The notes beneath the pieces were generated by a model, which was not told where the DNA came from, did no database searches, and saw nothing but the letters and a program-made list of their open reading frames with translations. Shown piece by piece: positions 34,560 through 44,399 of a stretch of DNA of 64,000 bases. A program made the position numbers and the translations under genes. Numbering within the stretch: position 1 is the stretch's first letter; every line of letters starts with the position of its first letter. The stretch covers positions 24,552,001 to 24,616,000 of the forward strand of contig CM114272.1 of the NCBI GenBank assembly GCA_050084515.1, written 5' to 3'. The stretch comes from Blasia pusilla. Lineage: Eukaryota; Marchantiophyta; Marchantiopsida; Blasiales.

Positions 34560-37500
34560 AGTTAAGTATAATGAACTATAAAATAATTCAACTAATATGC
34601 AATGTTGTCTACTTTTAGTGCTGATCACAACTTATTTGGTATCTATGTGTGTGATTCTTTCTAGGAGAATAATTTCATAGAGTTATTTCGTTGCTAACGT
34701 CAGAAGCAAGTGCCATCACTATTGACATAAGGCTGGACTCTAACTAGTCTCATGATGGTGTGATTCTCTACATATTTACCCACAAGAGCTCCTTATAGTG
34801 AGTCATGTGGGACTAGACTACAAGGTTATATGTGAATGCCCATGCAACCAATATCTACATGGGGGGCATGAGTCATCATTGAGATCTTTCCCACATTGCA
34901 AAGCTACATGCTATTGAGATGACACGTGAGGAGGTGTGCCTCTAAAGTCTCTCTCTCAATTTCCCATCATTCCATGATTTTTTTTTGCATATGTACAAAG
35001 TATCATCATTGGAAAAAATGATGGTGTGGCTTACACACCATTTGTCCATAGATGGTGTTATGCGTTTGGTAGTGGACTCTCCTACCCACTCCCACTTGAA
35101 GAACACATACTCAGATTGGTGGGATAAGCCTCATAATGATGTGCCGCTCTTAAGACTCAATTTTTTTTAATTTTTCCTGTTGCAAGAGTCACAAAGGACA
35201 GGTAATTTATAATTTATGAAAATTTTGAGACTTGCAGTTGTTTGCAACTTCAAGGAGATGCAAATACCCTTAATCTCCTCCCTTTTTTCAGTTACTCCTA
35301 CATGTATACCTTCCTAGCACCATTTGGCGATGTTGCGAGCAAAGAGGAAATGGGGTGCCTTATGGTCCTATTGAGGCCTACATTATCCATGGAGTGCCAA
35401 AGGATCCTTGAGCGAGAGCAGACTTAAGCACTAAAATTTTGCTAAATGCATCTATGTCAAGTTTGAATGCACACTAATCTTGTAGGTTTATCAAGGTAGT
35501 TGGTGGAGAATCCACACATATGAAGGTGTTGTATCCATAGACATGATGTTAGATACAGACGTATGTGTGCGTATAGAAGGATGATATACATGTCATCACA
35601 TATGGATGATGCGACTTGGACCCTATAGGTCCAAAAGATGTATCAATCACGATAATAGCCTTGATTGTGGTGATTTGGTTTTCCATTGAATTTCTAGCGT
35701 GAGGCTGATCGAGTAAATATTTTCTTGTAGTTGCGTACATGTGCAATCAATGGTATGAAGGCATAGTCACCAAGGAGTGTATTGGAAATACATATATTCT
35801 CCAAAACATAAATCAATTCAAGTACAACTTGTGAGGATGCCATTGATATATGTTTATACGCTTCTCCGTGAGATCGTAAAGTTGATTATCCAATTCATGC
35901 CCTCTCCACCACCTCCCACAAAGAATAGGATTAACGAGTCAATGTTGAGCCCTCAAGCATCTCATAAAAGTCTCCGAGTCACCAAATCCCTTAGTACAGA
36001 GGTGTGCCCTCATGTTTAGATGCATAGGGATGTACACAATATGCCCAATAGACATGGCCATGTAGAGTTCACAGGTCATTCACATAGTGAGAGATTTGAC
36101 TTTAGATCATGGGATAGATGCTCGGATACTAGCACTAGACATGATAGTCATTGACGAGGGATTTGATGTGGATGACTACCACATTTCAATCCCATATGTT
36201 GGTGCCATATAGTCCTATACTACATGGAGAGAGTTAGTGACTAGAGCTTTATCTTTCTCTAAGTATCTCTTGTCCCCATATGTTGTTAGTGTGAGAAAAT
36301 AGTCTCATCAACAATACATTCATCGTGATCTTGATAAGTCAGTATTTAGAGACCCTTTCCTTGAAATGGTGGAAATGTACAAATATTCATCCCATCATGA
36401 AACAAATTTCTCATTTTGTCCCTCCATATACTTATTCCCATTGGGCGTTTCCCTCAAGAATAGGGCTTGATGATTCAATCTACAAAGCTATGTTATCACA
36501 TCAGACTAAAATATGAACTAAATAGGAACCTCATGCCTAGGGTAAGGAAAATCTTTGAGGGTTTAGGGGATGTCTTTACTAAGAAGAAAAAGGATTTCTT
36601 CCAAGGAGTGACGTGGTGATTCAAATCTCAAACAACCCCAATGGTGAGGAACCCTTGGAGAATGACTTCCCAAGAAAGGCAATGTTTGTATGAGCACATT
36701 AAAGCATTGGAGGAAAGCGGGCACATCTGGCTGCTACACCAACTCAGAATATTGATTTTAGTTCTATAATGCAATCTCCAAGCAAGAGAAAATGGACTTA
36801 GTACATATGTTGTTTAATGGTGTGCTACTATCATGCTTACATTCTTCATTCTTATGTACTTTGCGGCCTTTACTTTTCCATAGTTACATCTCACTAACTT
36901 CATTGTAGATTATAATTTGCAAGTTATGCAATTGATATGTGGATAAAAAACCTTTTGTAGTCCACGTAGTTATCAGTTCATGCACTTTTTCAAGGACAAT
37001 TGTAGTGTCATTTTGCTTACGACTACTCTTAATGTCATTAGTTGCGCATGTTCTATTTCTATCTCCTGGATGATATGTAATTCTATTTTGAAACATCAAA
37101 TGCTATGGAAATTTTTCTCAAGTGATTTTAAGAATTTTCACTACCATACATTTTTTTTTAGAATCAAGTTTTTATTTCTGATTCTCAATTTCCTTCATGT
37201 GACTGTCGTATTAGTTCCTCCAAGCTATTGTACTTAATTTTCTGCACTGGAATTTTTGAATTTAATCATGCAATTTCAAATGTGCTACATTACACTCATA
37301 TAATCACATGTATCTTAATTGATAAATATTTTTTTCTTAATTTTTCCTTTTAAATTATCTAAGTCTTAATCATAATAGCCACTTGTTACTTGTATTGGCT
37401 CTATGTTATGCAAGTGAGGACCCACTCTGCCTTACAGAAGGACATAAAATTAAGAGCGCTAGGCTAGATGACACAAAACATAAATTAAAAGATGGTAAGG

Positions 37501-38980
37501 ATTACTTCAAGGAATTTTCCAACAACATCAAGGGTAACATTGAGAATGGTTTGAAGCTTCATCCTCAAGCTTCTATTATTGGATATCTTCTGCAATGATA
37601 ATAGAACACTAGTTTCAGCTAGCTATGTTTGACACACATCTTATCATTTGCTTAATTTTGGAACTACTTTATAACTTTACTGCAATACATTTTGAGATGA
37701 TGTACTGCAATAAATGCATATATTCTCTATTTTCCCGAATGCATTGATATTTTTAGTGCAACTCAGGATGACTCTTCTCATTCATCATTTTCCAATCACA
37801 TTTCCTTTGTCTTAGTGTCAATTGCACTTTCTTCTCACATTTTTCCCATTACCTGTGTGAAGGACCTATTGCATGTACTTTTGTCAAGTTGCAAACTCAT
37901 GTTTTGTTCGTTTCATTGAACTCTTAGATTCATATCATTCATGCTACCTTCTCTATGTAATGGATAAGGACATATGTTGCACTGTGCACTCATGCTAACA
38001 ATGTATCTCTCATTGACATCTGTCGACCTCTCGCATCTTCATTGCATTCCTCGCAAGTCACATTTTGCAATCTGAGCAAAATACCAACTTCAATAAGGTT
38101 TTTGATTATGCATTTCGCTACTTACTCTTGTCTCCTACTCCCATTTACTAACCTATCCATATGACCAATATAAATAACATTTGGCTAAGTAAATTGTTAG
38201 GAATCCAACTCAAATACCGGAGCGCACGCTTTCATTTAACCAATGTCTACTTTTACTTCAACTATCACCAAGATGAATATTGCCAAGTTATTTAACCTAC
38301 ATATGCATTTCTTATCTACAATTTTGGCCCTAAAAGATCGATGTAACCTAATCCAATGCTCAAAATATCTTCAAGATCATCTCCAATCACAGGGCCCGTT
38401 GCGATTTTGTGGAATTACCATTTGCAATGCAACTAAATGCTAACTAGCATAAACTTAGCTAACGTAAAAACTTATGTATGTTCAAATGCACGTTGTACTC
38501 TTAGATATGTTCTTTGCAAAAGCACGTCTATCGCACCTCCACTCAAATCCACATGAGTCTTTCTCTTCATCCATCTATTCTAGGTCGCACTCTAGTTTAT
38601 AAGTAATGAGAATATGATTATATTGGTTTAGTACGTTAAAAAATGAAATTAAATGAATTATACAGGAATTTTAGTCAGTTTGTGCACAAGTCTTTCATTG
38701 TCAAGTTATAAAACCATAATTTTTTTCAAGTTCTTTGCTCATTTTGTATTTCTGATCCGGATGGGTTGTTGTTGGATGTGTGATAAGACATTACTGCATA
38801 ATGTATAATTTGCTAATTCACAATGTAAACCACGCTTTGCAATTAGGTTGAGATGCATGGATGCAAAGATGGCTTGAATACATTTTGATACATTCAATCT
38901 ATATTATTAAAAGAGGATGGAGTTTGAGAATTCCTTTTCGTGCATTTACACGTATACACTTTTGCCTCCTCTCGTGCTAA
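34560..38980. other. no recognised gene; scattered plus-strand frames
   Basis: Frames at 34985-35170, 35242-35427, 36325-36516 and 37383-37598 are plus strand and may be remains of one decayed element, but I recognise no family. From 36800 to 38900 the DNA is AT-rich and apparently noncoding. Confidence 0.4.
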
Positions 38981-38984
38981 CACG

Positions 38985-39590
38985 TGTAGTTTGTCGAGCG
39001 AATCCACATCGTCATACAACATATATCGCTGACATACCATACTCACATACATACATAACATATAGACGAGAGCATCCACAAACACAAGTGTACCACAATT
39101 GAAATCCGTGAAAGACCTACTGTTATTAAACACGTATAGAATCACATACAATCGAGCCAAACCCACTCCACGATGGGAGAATCTAGGTCGAAGCTTGCAG
39201 GAAATACCATAGCCAAGAGCTCTACTCACTACCAAGGCTAACTCCCAACGCAACAGGCTCAACTCAAAGAACTAACTGTTCTTTGAGTGCACTCCACCTT
39301 ATATCCTCCAACCTAAGAGCGGGCCCTATTGGAAAAGTCACCCTCAACTGAGTAACCCCCAACCCTATGCATGAAATCGCATCTCTACCTAGACACTGCG
39401 GCCCTTCATAAAGTATGTCCTCTATTAGCACACTATACTCTATGACATAATCCGTATGGTCATGACAGTTGTCGAGCGAATCCACATCGTCATACAATAT
39501 ACATCGCTGACATACCATACTTACATACATACATAACATAGACGAGAGCATCCACAAACACAAGTGTACCACAACTCGCCCCCCTAATTG
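38985..39590 (-). repeat. polypurine tract, 3' LTR and second LTR start
   Basis: On the minus strand, CCAATTAGGGGGGCGAG (a polypurine tract) is followed at 39573 by TGTGGTACACTTGTGTTTGTGG, the probable LTR start. The first roughly 105-115 bases recur at 39104-38989 with few changes (ACAATATACATCGC versus ACAACATATATCGC, and so on). The LTR body therefore spans about 39573-39105, with a second LTR start directly behind it. A TATA-like GGATATAAGG lies near 39300. The same repeated-start layout is seen in the plus copy. The 5' LTR is absent. Confidence 0.65.
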
Positions 39591-39748
39591 GCGGTTAGGT
39601 CCCTCTAACTCCCAGGTAGCCCTATACATCTACTACATGCTATACACCTTCTTGGGTGCACGAATCAGAATGCCGGGTGCTAGGTTGCCCCATCGTTAGT
39701 CGCACATCTGTAATCCATATCATGCAAAGATCAAGTCATCTACCTCTC

Positions 39749-40327
39749 CTAAGTACATCGAGGACAAACCCACCTTCCAGTACGAACAACATCTATACGT
39801 GGAGTCAAACACATCATGTGCCAACCCCTAGAACACCGATCACACACCAACATACAGGCTGCGTTTCCAGCAGACCCACACAACATGCACCTCAAGCTAG
39901 CACATATCATGGCTAAGCTTGGGTCGACAGTACCATCCACATTTGGAAGATGATATGGCGCACAATTACGCACATGGTCCTTCCAAACAACTCCATCACG
40001 ACCCTCCAACATGAGAGCTCCAGAGGCTAACACCTCGCGCACTCGTAAAATAGTGCGGCGTGCCGTTACATCCAATGTTGTCAGTGCAATCTGCTGCAAA
40101 TAGACATAGTCCCCCACATGGAACCTAAAAATCGATGGTCGATAACCTCCACCCCGAATGGTTGCATACCGCAACGTATCCCTATGTTGAGCAATAGCAA
40201 GATTCTCAAAGGCTGTTGGCATAACTCTCCGAAAGAGCTCTGCCCGCTGAGAACACACTCTCATCCACATCTCTGGGTCATTAAGGTTCACCACCTCACT
40301 AGACTCCCGACGAATTGCTACTGGCAA
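39749..40327 (-). CDS. integrase C-terminal domain ending in a PHD finger
   Basis: A 192-codon open frame, the 3' end of the polyprotein. Residues about 1-140 hold the post-integrase region (RVMPTAFENLAIAQHRDTLR, FHVGDYVYLQQ, then VREVLASGALMLEGRDG and VWKDHVRN), similar to the SH3-like GPF/GPY-type tail of gypsy integrases. The last 50 residues (bases about 39901-39752) are a C4HC3 PHD finger: CMLCG, then MLVCDRCSRGWHMMC, then GRWVCPRC. Each zinc ligand and the Trp two residues before the final CPRC are present. PHD fingers bind histone H3 tails in known proteins. Chromoviruses carry a chromodomain in this place, so a targeting role is likely by position. The remnant in the plus copy shows that the domain is ancestral to the family. 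Confidence 0.87.
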   Translation of the reverse strand: MPVAIRRESSEVVNLNDPEMWMRVCSQRAELFRRVMPTAFENLAIAQHRDTLRYATIRGGGYRPSIFRFHVGDYVYLQQIALTTLDVTARRTILRVREVLASGALMLEGRDGVVWKDHVRNCAPYHLPNVDGTVDPSLAMICASLRCMLCGSAGNAACMLVCDRCSRGWHMMCLTPRIDVVRTGRWVCPRCT

Positions 40328-40329
40328 GT

Positions 40330-41000
40330 CCGGATCTCGGCCGTATAACGTAAAAATAAGGTGAGAAGGAAGCCAAGGATGCTTGGCGATCGAACCTATA
40401 CCCCATGGCTAACCATGGCAACCGAATATCCCAATCTCCAAGATGCCCTTCAGAGGGCCATACTTGCGCAATGCCCTCTTCACCGTCTAAACCACACGCT
40501 CAACCAAACCATCCGCCTCTAGATGATCTCGAGACGTGGTCCGATCATCAATCAATGTCTTGTCACACAATACCTCAAACTCACATCGAAACTCAGCACT
40601 GGTCGGTCAAGACTTCATTTGGTGCACCAAAATGACTAAGCACTCTATCAAGAAACGCCAGACGCGTTCCTCACTTGCCTTGTCGGTAATGCCACCAACT
40701 CAATCCACTTGGAGAAGTGCTCCACCATCACCAACACATATCGATGATGTCGTACAGTCAACGGTAACGGTCTCGCAAAGTCCACACTCCAACGGTAACC
40801 CAACCCCATAATAGGCAAGGGGTGTAACTGTGGTGTAGGGGCATTGAATGATGCCCTCACCTGGTCACAAACCATACAACGTGACACCAACTGCTGCACC
40901 TGAGTTTGCATGCCACGCCACCAATACTGACCAAGGAGTAAGCTATACGTACGCTTTATCCCAAAATGTCCCAACGCCTCATGGGCATGTCGCACAATGC
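40330..41000 (-). pseudogene. integrase zinc-binding and catalytic core
   Basis: The HHCC domain is clear: VRHAHEALGHFGIKRTYSLL, then YWWRGMQTQVQQLVSRCMVCDQV. The core follows: YRWSVDFARPLPLT with the first Asp, HRYVLVMVEHFSKWIELVALP, then after a stop or frame change FGAPNEVLTDQ with the second Asp, and HLEADGLVERVV with the Glu. This is the D,D-35-E integrase that joins cDNA to host DNA. At least three stops between 40740 and 40480 inactivate it. Confidence 0.85.
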
Positions 41001-41007
41001 GCTCTCT

Positions 41008-41481
41008 CTACGCCAAAAACGGCACTATTCGTACTCTACCATCCTCCCACACACGGAGAATATGTGTTCCCTCCAATCGATACCTCTTAGCACGTTGAAG
41101 AACACGGTCTTGCTCCTTGGCACTCACTATGCCTGGCACCCTACTGGTATGTAGGAACTCCAACACCAACGCATCATCATGAATATCACGCTGATCCGTA
41201 CCACCATCTCCAACCTTAGGATCTAAAGGTTGGCCATCTACCCTCTGACTAGAGTAAGATATCATGTGGTCCTCCATACTAGAGTCCACCCCTAACCAAC
41301 ATAAAAAGGCGGATGCATGCCAACCTGGCACCATCTCCTCATCAACCTCGCCATGCCATCTAGCCCCAGTTGTATCCTCTTGGCTAGTACATGGGTTACT
41401 ACTCAACCCATCAAAGATCAAGGTTGGCAACCTGTGTCTATGTACCACATGGAAGTCATACTCTGTAAGATAAGAGCCCAC
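41008..41481 (-). pseudogene. RNase H-integrase connector (frameshifted)
   Basis: Continues the RNase H end (EYDFHVVHRHRLPTLIFDGLS) in a different frame from 41418-42728, then an acidic, unconserved tether and a RAKRYRLEGTHILRVWEDGRV segment of the kind that precedes gypsy integrases. A stop separates it from the zinc-binding half of the integrase. Confidence 0.7.
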
Positions 41482-42728
41482 CGTGCAAGCTTCCCTGTAA
41501 GCTTGTCAGACTCCATCAACCACTTGAGCGGCTGGTGATCAGTAACAAGGGTAAACTGTGTGCCAAACAAGTAACACCTAAAGTGTTCCACAACCCACAC
41601 TACTGCCAAGCACTCTCCCTCATATGAACTATAGCACGACTCTGCTGCATTATTGGAACGACTTGCATAGGCCACCACAAACTCCATGTGCTCATCATCA
41701 TGTTGTGTCAACACCGCTCCAAGTCCCAACCTACTCCAATCACTGTGTAACTGAAATGGGCGCCCTCTGATAGGTCTCCTCAAGATAGGCGCCGCCACCA
41801 ACTGGGCCTTAAGCTCCACAAAAGCTCTCTCCTGATCATCTCCCCAATGCCACTCTTGATATGATTTCAGAAATTGGTTCAAAGGCTTTGCCATAGCACT
41901 AAATCCCTTCACATACCTCCGATAGTAGTTCGCCAATCCCATGAATGCTCGAACTCTACTCACATCTACCGGACGTGGAATAAGTGCAATAGCCTCCACC
42001 TTTGCTTGCTTGAACTCCCAAACCACTGAATAGATCACATGACCCAAGTACTCAACATCCTCATGGAAGAACTTACACTTTCCTGGATGCAAACGTAGAC
42101 CATGAGCTTTCAACCGCTCAAACACCATCTGCAAATGTATCTGATGCTCCTCCACCGTGTTACTGAACACCAAGATATCATCAATGTAACACCAAACAAA
42201 ATCCAACCATGCTAGGATCCTGTCCATCACTCTCTGAAACTCGGCATGTGCATTCTTCAACCCAAAGGGTAAGAATTTCCACTGGTTCAAACAATCCTTG
42301 CCATGAGAGTTGACACCCCAAAATGCTGTCTTGGCCTTGTCACTCTCCTGAATCGGCAATTGATAGTATCCTGCCCGAAGATCCAAAGTACTGAAAATCT
42401 TTGCTTGTCCCACCACATCAAAGATCTCCTTAGGTGTAGGCATGCCATACCTATCGGCCTTGGTTTGCCGATTGATAAGACGGTAATCTCCACACATCCG
42501 CCTATCCGTGTAGTTGCCATGCATATCCTTTTTAGCAGGCATGACAGTGGCTGATGCATACTCTCCATGCGACAACTCTACTAATCCATCCTCCAAAAGG
42601 TCCAACGTCCTACTTTGAATTAGGTCCCTCTCCATATCACTATATCGGTAGGGACGACGGAAGATTGGCGTATCACTAGCCAAATCAATCCGTATACCGG
42701 GTCCAACCAGAGAATCCAACTCCTTCAT
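41418..42728 (-). CDS. gypsy reverse transcriptase and RNase H
   Basis: A 436-codon open frame, the longest uninterrupted part of the element. RT landmarks in order: FRRPYRYSDMERDLI, ASATVMPAKKD, RMCGDYRLINRQT, IFSTLDLRAGYYQLPI, FLPFGLKNAHAEFQRVMDRIL, the catalytic CYIDDILVFSN, then KCKFFHEDVEYLGHVI and FMGLANYYRRYVKGFS. The RNase H part starts at FQLHSDWSRLGLGAVLTQ and includes VAYASRSNNAAE, YEGECLAVVWVVEHF and TDHQPLKWLM. RT copies the element RNA and RNase H removes it. A frameshift near 41480 breaks the link to the integrase part. It is a slice of a longer polyprotein, so the first Met is not a real start. Confidence 0.9.
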   Translation of the reverse strand: MKELDSLVGPGIRIDLASDTPIFRRPYRYSDMERDLIQSRTLDLLEDGLVELSHGEYASATVMPAKKDMHGNYTDRRMCGDYRLINRQTKADRYGMPTPKEIFDVVGQAKIFSTLDLRAGYYQLPIQESDKAKTAFWGVNSHGKDCLNQWKFLPFGLKNAHAEFQRVMDRILAWLDFVWCYIDDILVFSNTVEEHQIHLQMVFERLKAHGLRLHPGKCKFFHEDVEYLGHVIYSVVWEFKQAKVEAIALIPRPVDVSRVRAFMGLANYYRRYVKGFSAMAKPLNQFLKSYQEWHWGDDQERAFVELKAQLVAAPILRRPIRGRPFQLHSDWSRLGLGAVLTQHDDEHMEFVVAYASRSNNAAESCYSSYEGECLAVVWVVEHFRCYLFGTQFTLVTDHQPLKWLMESDKLTGKLARWALILQSMTSMWYIDTGCQP

Positions 42729-42865
42729 GCTTAAGGCAAAACAACTCCTATAAGCACGGAGGCGTGTCAGCGTCGTTTCTCACCTCCCGTAAGCTTGGGC
42801 CCAAGTAATGGCTCCCAAGTCTCCTCCACTAGCACACTAGAGGGAGAGGACGATGCCATTGGTTG

Positions 42866-43100
42866 CTACACAACCTCCTCACAAGATGGTACACCCTTAG
42901 CTACACCATCATCTGAGCAAATAACTCCTCCACCAGCATGAGCAACCAACTCCACATGCCCGGCCATTACATCCCATTTACTCCAAGGATGCAAAATACT
43001 ACTCTCCTGGCCCCCAGCCGATGCCTCTACCGTCCCGATAGCCATCGAGCTCATTACAAGGGGTGGAAGACCCACAGACATAGTCCGAAGTCGACGATGC
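42866..43100 (-). pseudogene. linker between methyltransferase and reverse transcriptase
   Basis: The frame continues past motif X (GMAKHRRLRTMSVGLPPLV, then a Gly/Ala/Ser-rich stretch) to a stop at 42866. No domain is recognised. Then 42865-42729 has stops before the RT frame. In the plus copy this interval aligns poorly, so it is probably a fast-evolving linker. Confidence 0.4.
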
Positions 43101-44165
43101 TTGGCCATACCAAGACTCAAAATCCAAGTCAAACAATTCAGGTCCATGGCCTGACCCAACACATGACGTCGTGAAGCCTCAGAAATGGAAGCAACCGCTG
43201 TCACACCAGTAGCAAATCCCATTGCACGCTCTCTCTCATCAGCGTTAGGCTCCACCAACTATCGCACGTGAGAATCCCATACAAGCCCGGGACCACCTTC
43301 CCTGTATGCATGTGATGAGGGAAAACTCACAAATGTGGGTAGTGCCATCCTAGGCTGGCCCACACGGTTCACCACTGCCATGGATGACCGATCAATAACC
43401 CTCACCACCTGAGAAAGTCGCCCAGTATCCAAGATACTATCCACTGTAAGGCAAGGATCCCGCTGCACTGCATCATATGCTCGACGTAGAACCTCCCTAG
43501 GCAACAAGTTTGTCCACCACAAGCGTGGACGATGTGTACGCGAGCCAACTCGCGCTGCATCCAACAACACCGATGGTCCAATCCAAGACCGCACATCATG
43601 AACACTTGCCATCATCTGGGTCCGAGTGTCACCCAACAATGGAACATTCTCCAGAATGTAAGCTAGAGCACGTGCTTGATGAACTTGAAGATGTCGTAAC
43701 ACCCGTAACATCTCCCAAAACAATCGAGACCTAGGGTCGTGTAATCCCTCACCACGACTAGCACGTGTATGACCGTGACATGGCCATCCAGAAATCACCA
43801 AATCCACAGGACCAACCCTCTCAAGGTCCTACGGCCCCAACAATGCAATGTGTGACGGCAAAGCACGCTCGTACCCACGAATAGCTGATGGCGGCAACAA
43901 CTCAAGATATCTCCGCATCAACTGACCAATATGTCGGGATGAGACTCTCTAGGCCGTCTCATCTCGCTCCACATCTGAGTATCTCCATGACAGAATACCG
44001 CCCGCAACATCGCAGACCAAACCGGTGCTAATCCCACCAAAGAGATCTAACACACAAATGCCCTCCGGCGGATATTGCCATACAATGGGTGTAGTATCCA
44101 AAGGGGATAACCCAACTGGACCAGAAGTAGGAGTCCGCCGTGGGGCCTCCTCTTCCTCGTGAGGT
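43100..44165 (-). pseudogene. cytosine-C5 DNA methyltransferase domain carried by the retroelement
   Basis: Canonical order on the minus strand. Motif I is VLDLFGGISTGL (about 44040). Motif IV is VDLVISGWPCHGHTRASRG (about 43780), with the catalytic Pro-Cys, then LHDPRSRLFWEMLRVL. Motif VI is ENVP (about 43650). Motif VIII is VGSRTHRPRLWWTNLLP (about 43555). Then comes a Pro/Ser linker, and motif X is SEASRRHVLGQAMDLNCL (about 43180). Known enzymes of this fold move a methyl group from S-adenosylmethionine to cytosine C5. The target-recognition part is short, closer to small DNMT3-like or bacterial-type enzymes than to MET1. Two TAG stops (43949-43951 and 43830-43832) and one before motif X make it inactive. 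At the second, the plus copy has CAG. Its position directly upstream of RT in both copies shows that it belongs to the element. Confidence 0.85.
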
Positions 44166-44308
44166 ATAACAGCCTCACATCACAACCCTTATTACTTGTA
44201 ATATAATATCTGCTAGGAAAATTAGTTGTGAGTAGGAAATGACTTGAAGTAATGTAGACACTAGATTGCATGCTTGATAGCTGTAATTTAGTTTAAGTTT
44301 TTCCCATT

Positions 44309-44377
44309 ATGTGAATCCTCCATTTAAGAATATGGAGGATCCACATTAAAGAATATGTGAATCCTCCATATTCTTAA
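44309..44377. repeat. overlapping, mutually exclusive hairpins
   Basis: 44309-44323 pairs with 44332-44346 (15-base arms, one mismatch). 44324-44340 pairs perfectly over 17 bases with 44361-44377. The two pairings share bases 44332-44340, so only one can form at a time. The location just upstream of the truncated gypsy element is probably coincidental. Confidence 0.8.
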
Positions 44378-44399
44378 ATTTCTTCACTTCTTTCAGAGT

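Larger units (their letters stand above)
38985..44185 (-). mobile_element. Ty3/gypsy retroelement encoding a DNA methyltransferase and a PHD finger, minus-strand copy
   Basis: Read on the minus strand from 44185 down: DNA methyltransferase (about 44165-43100), reverse transcriptase and RNase H (42728-41418), integrase (41000-40330), post-integrase domain with PHD finger (40327-39749), untranslated stretch, polypurine tract (39574-39590) and 3' LTR (from 39573). The better preserved of two copies of one family. It lacks gag, protease and the 5' LTR, being truncated at about 44185. A few stops and frameshifts separate the blocks. The YIDD catalytic box, integrase acidic residues, methyltransferase Pro-Cys and PHD zinc ligands are all still readable, so decay is recent relative to the plus copy. 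Confidence 0.88.

Noticed and set aside
38894-39629. Two minus-strand open frames of about 120 codons
   Set aside because: They lie within the LTR and read the duplicated LTR start twice (MLCMYVSMVCQR). Not genes.
42938-43734. Plus-strand frames opposite the methyltransferase
   Set aside because: Shadows of the minus-strand coding sequence; the motifs are readable only on the minus strand.
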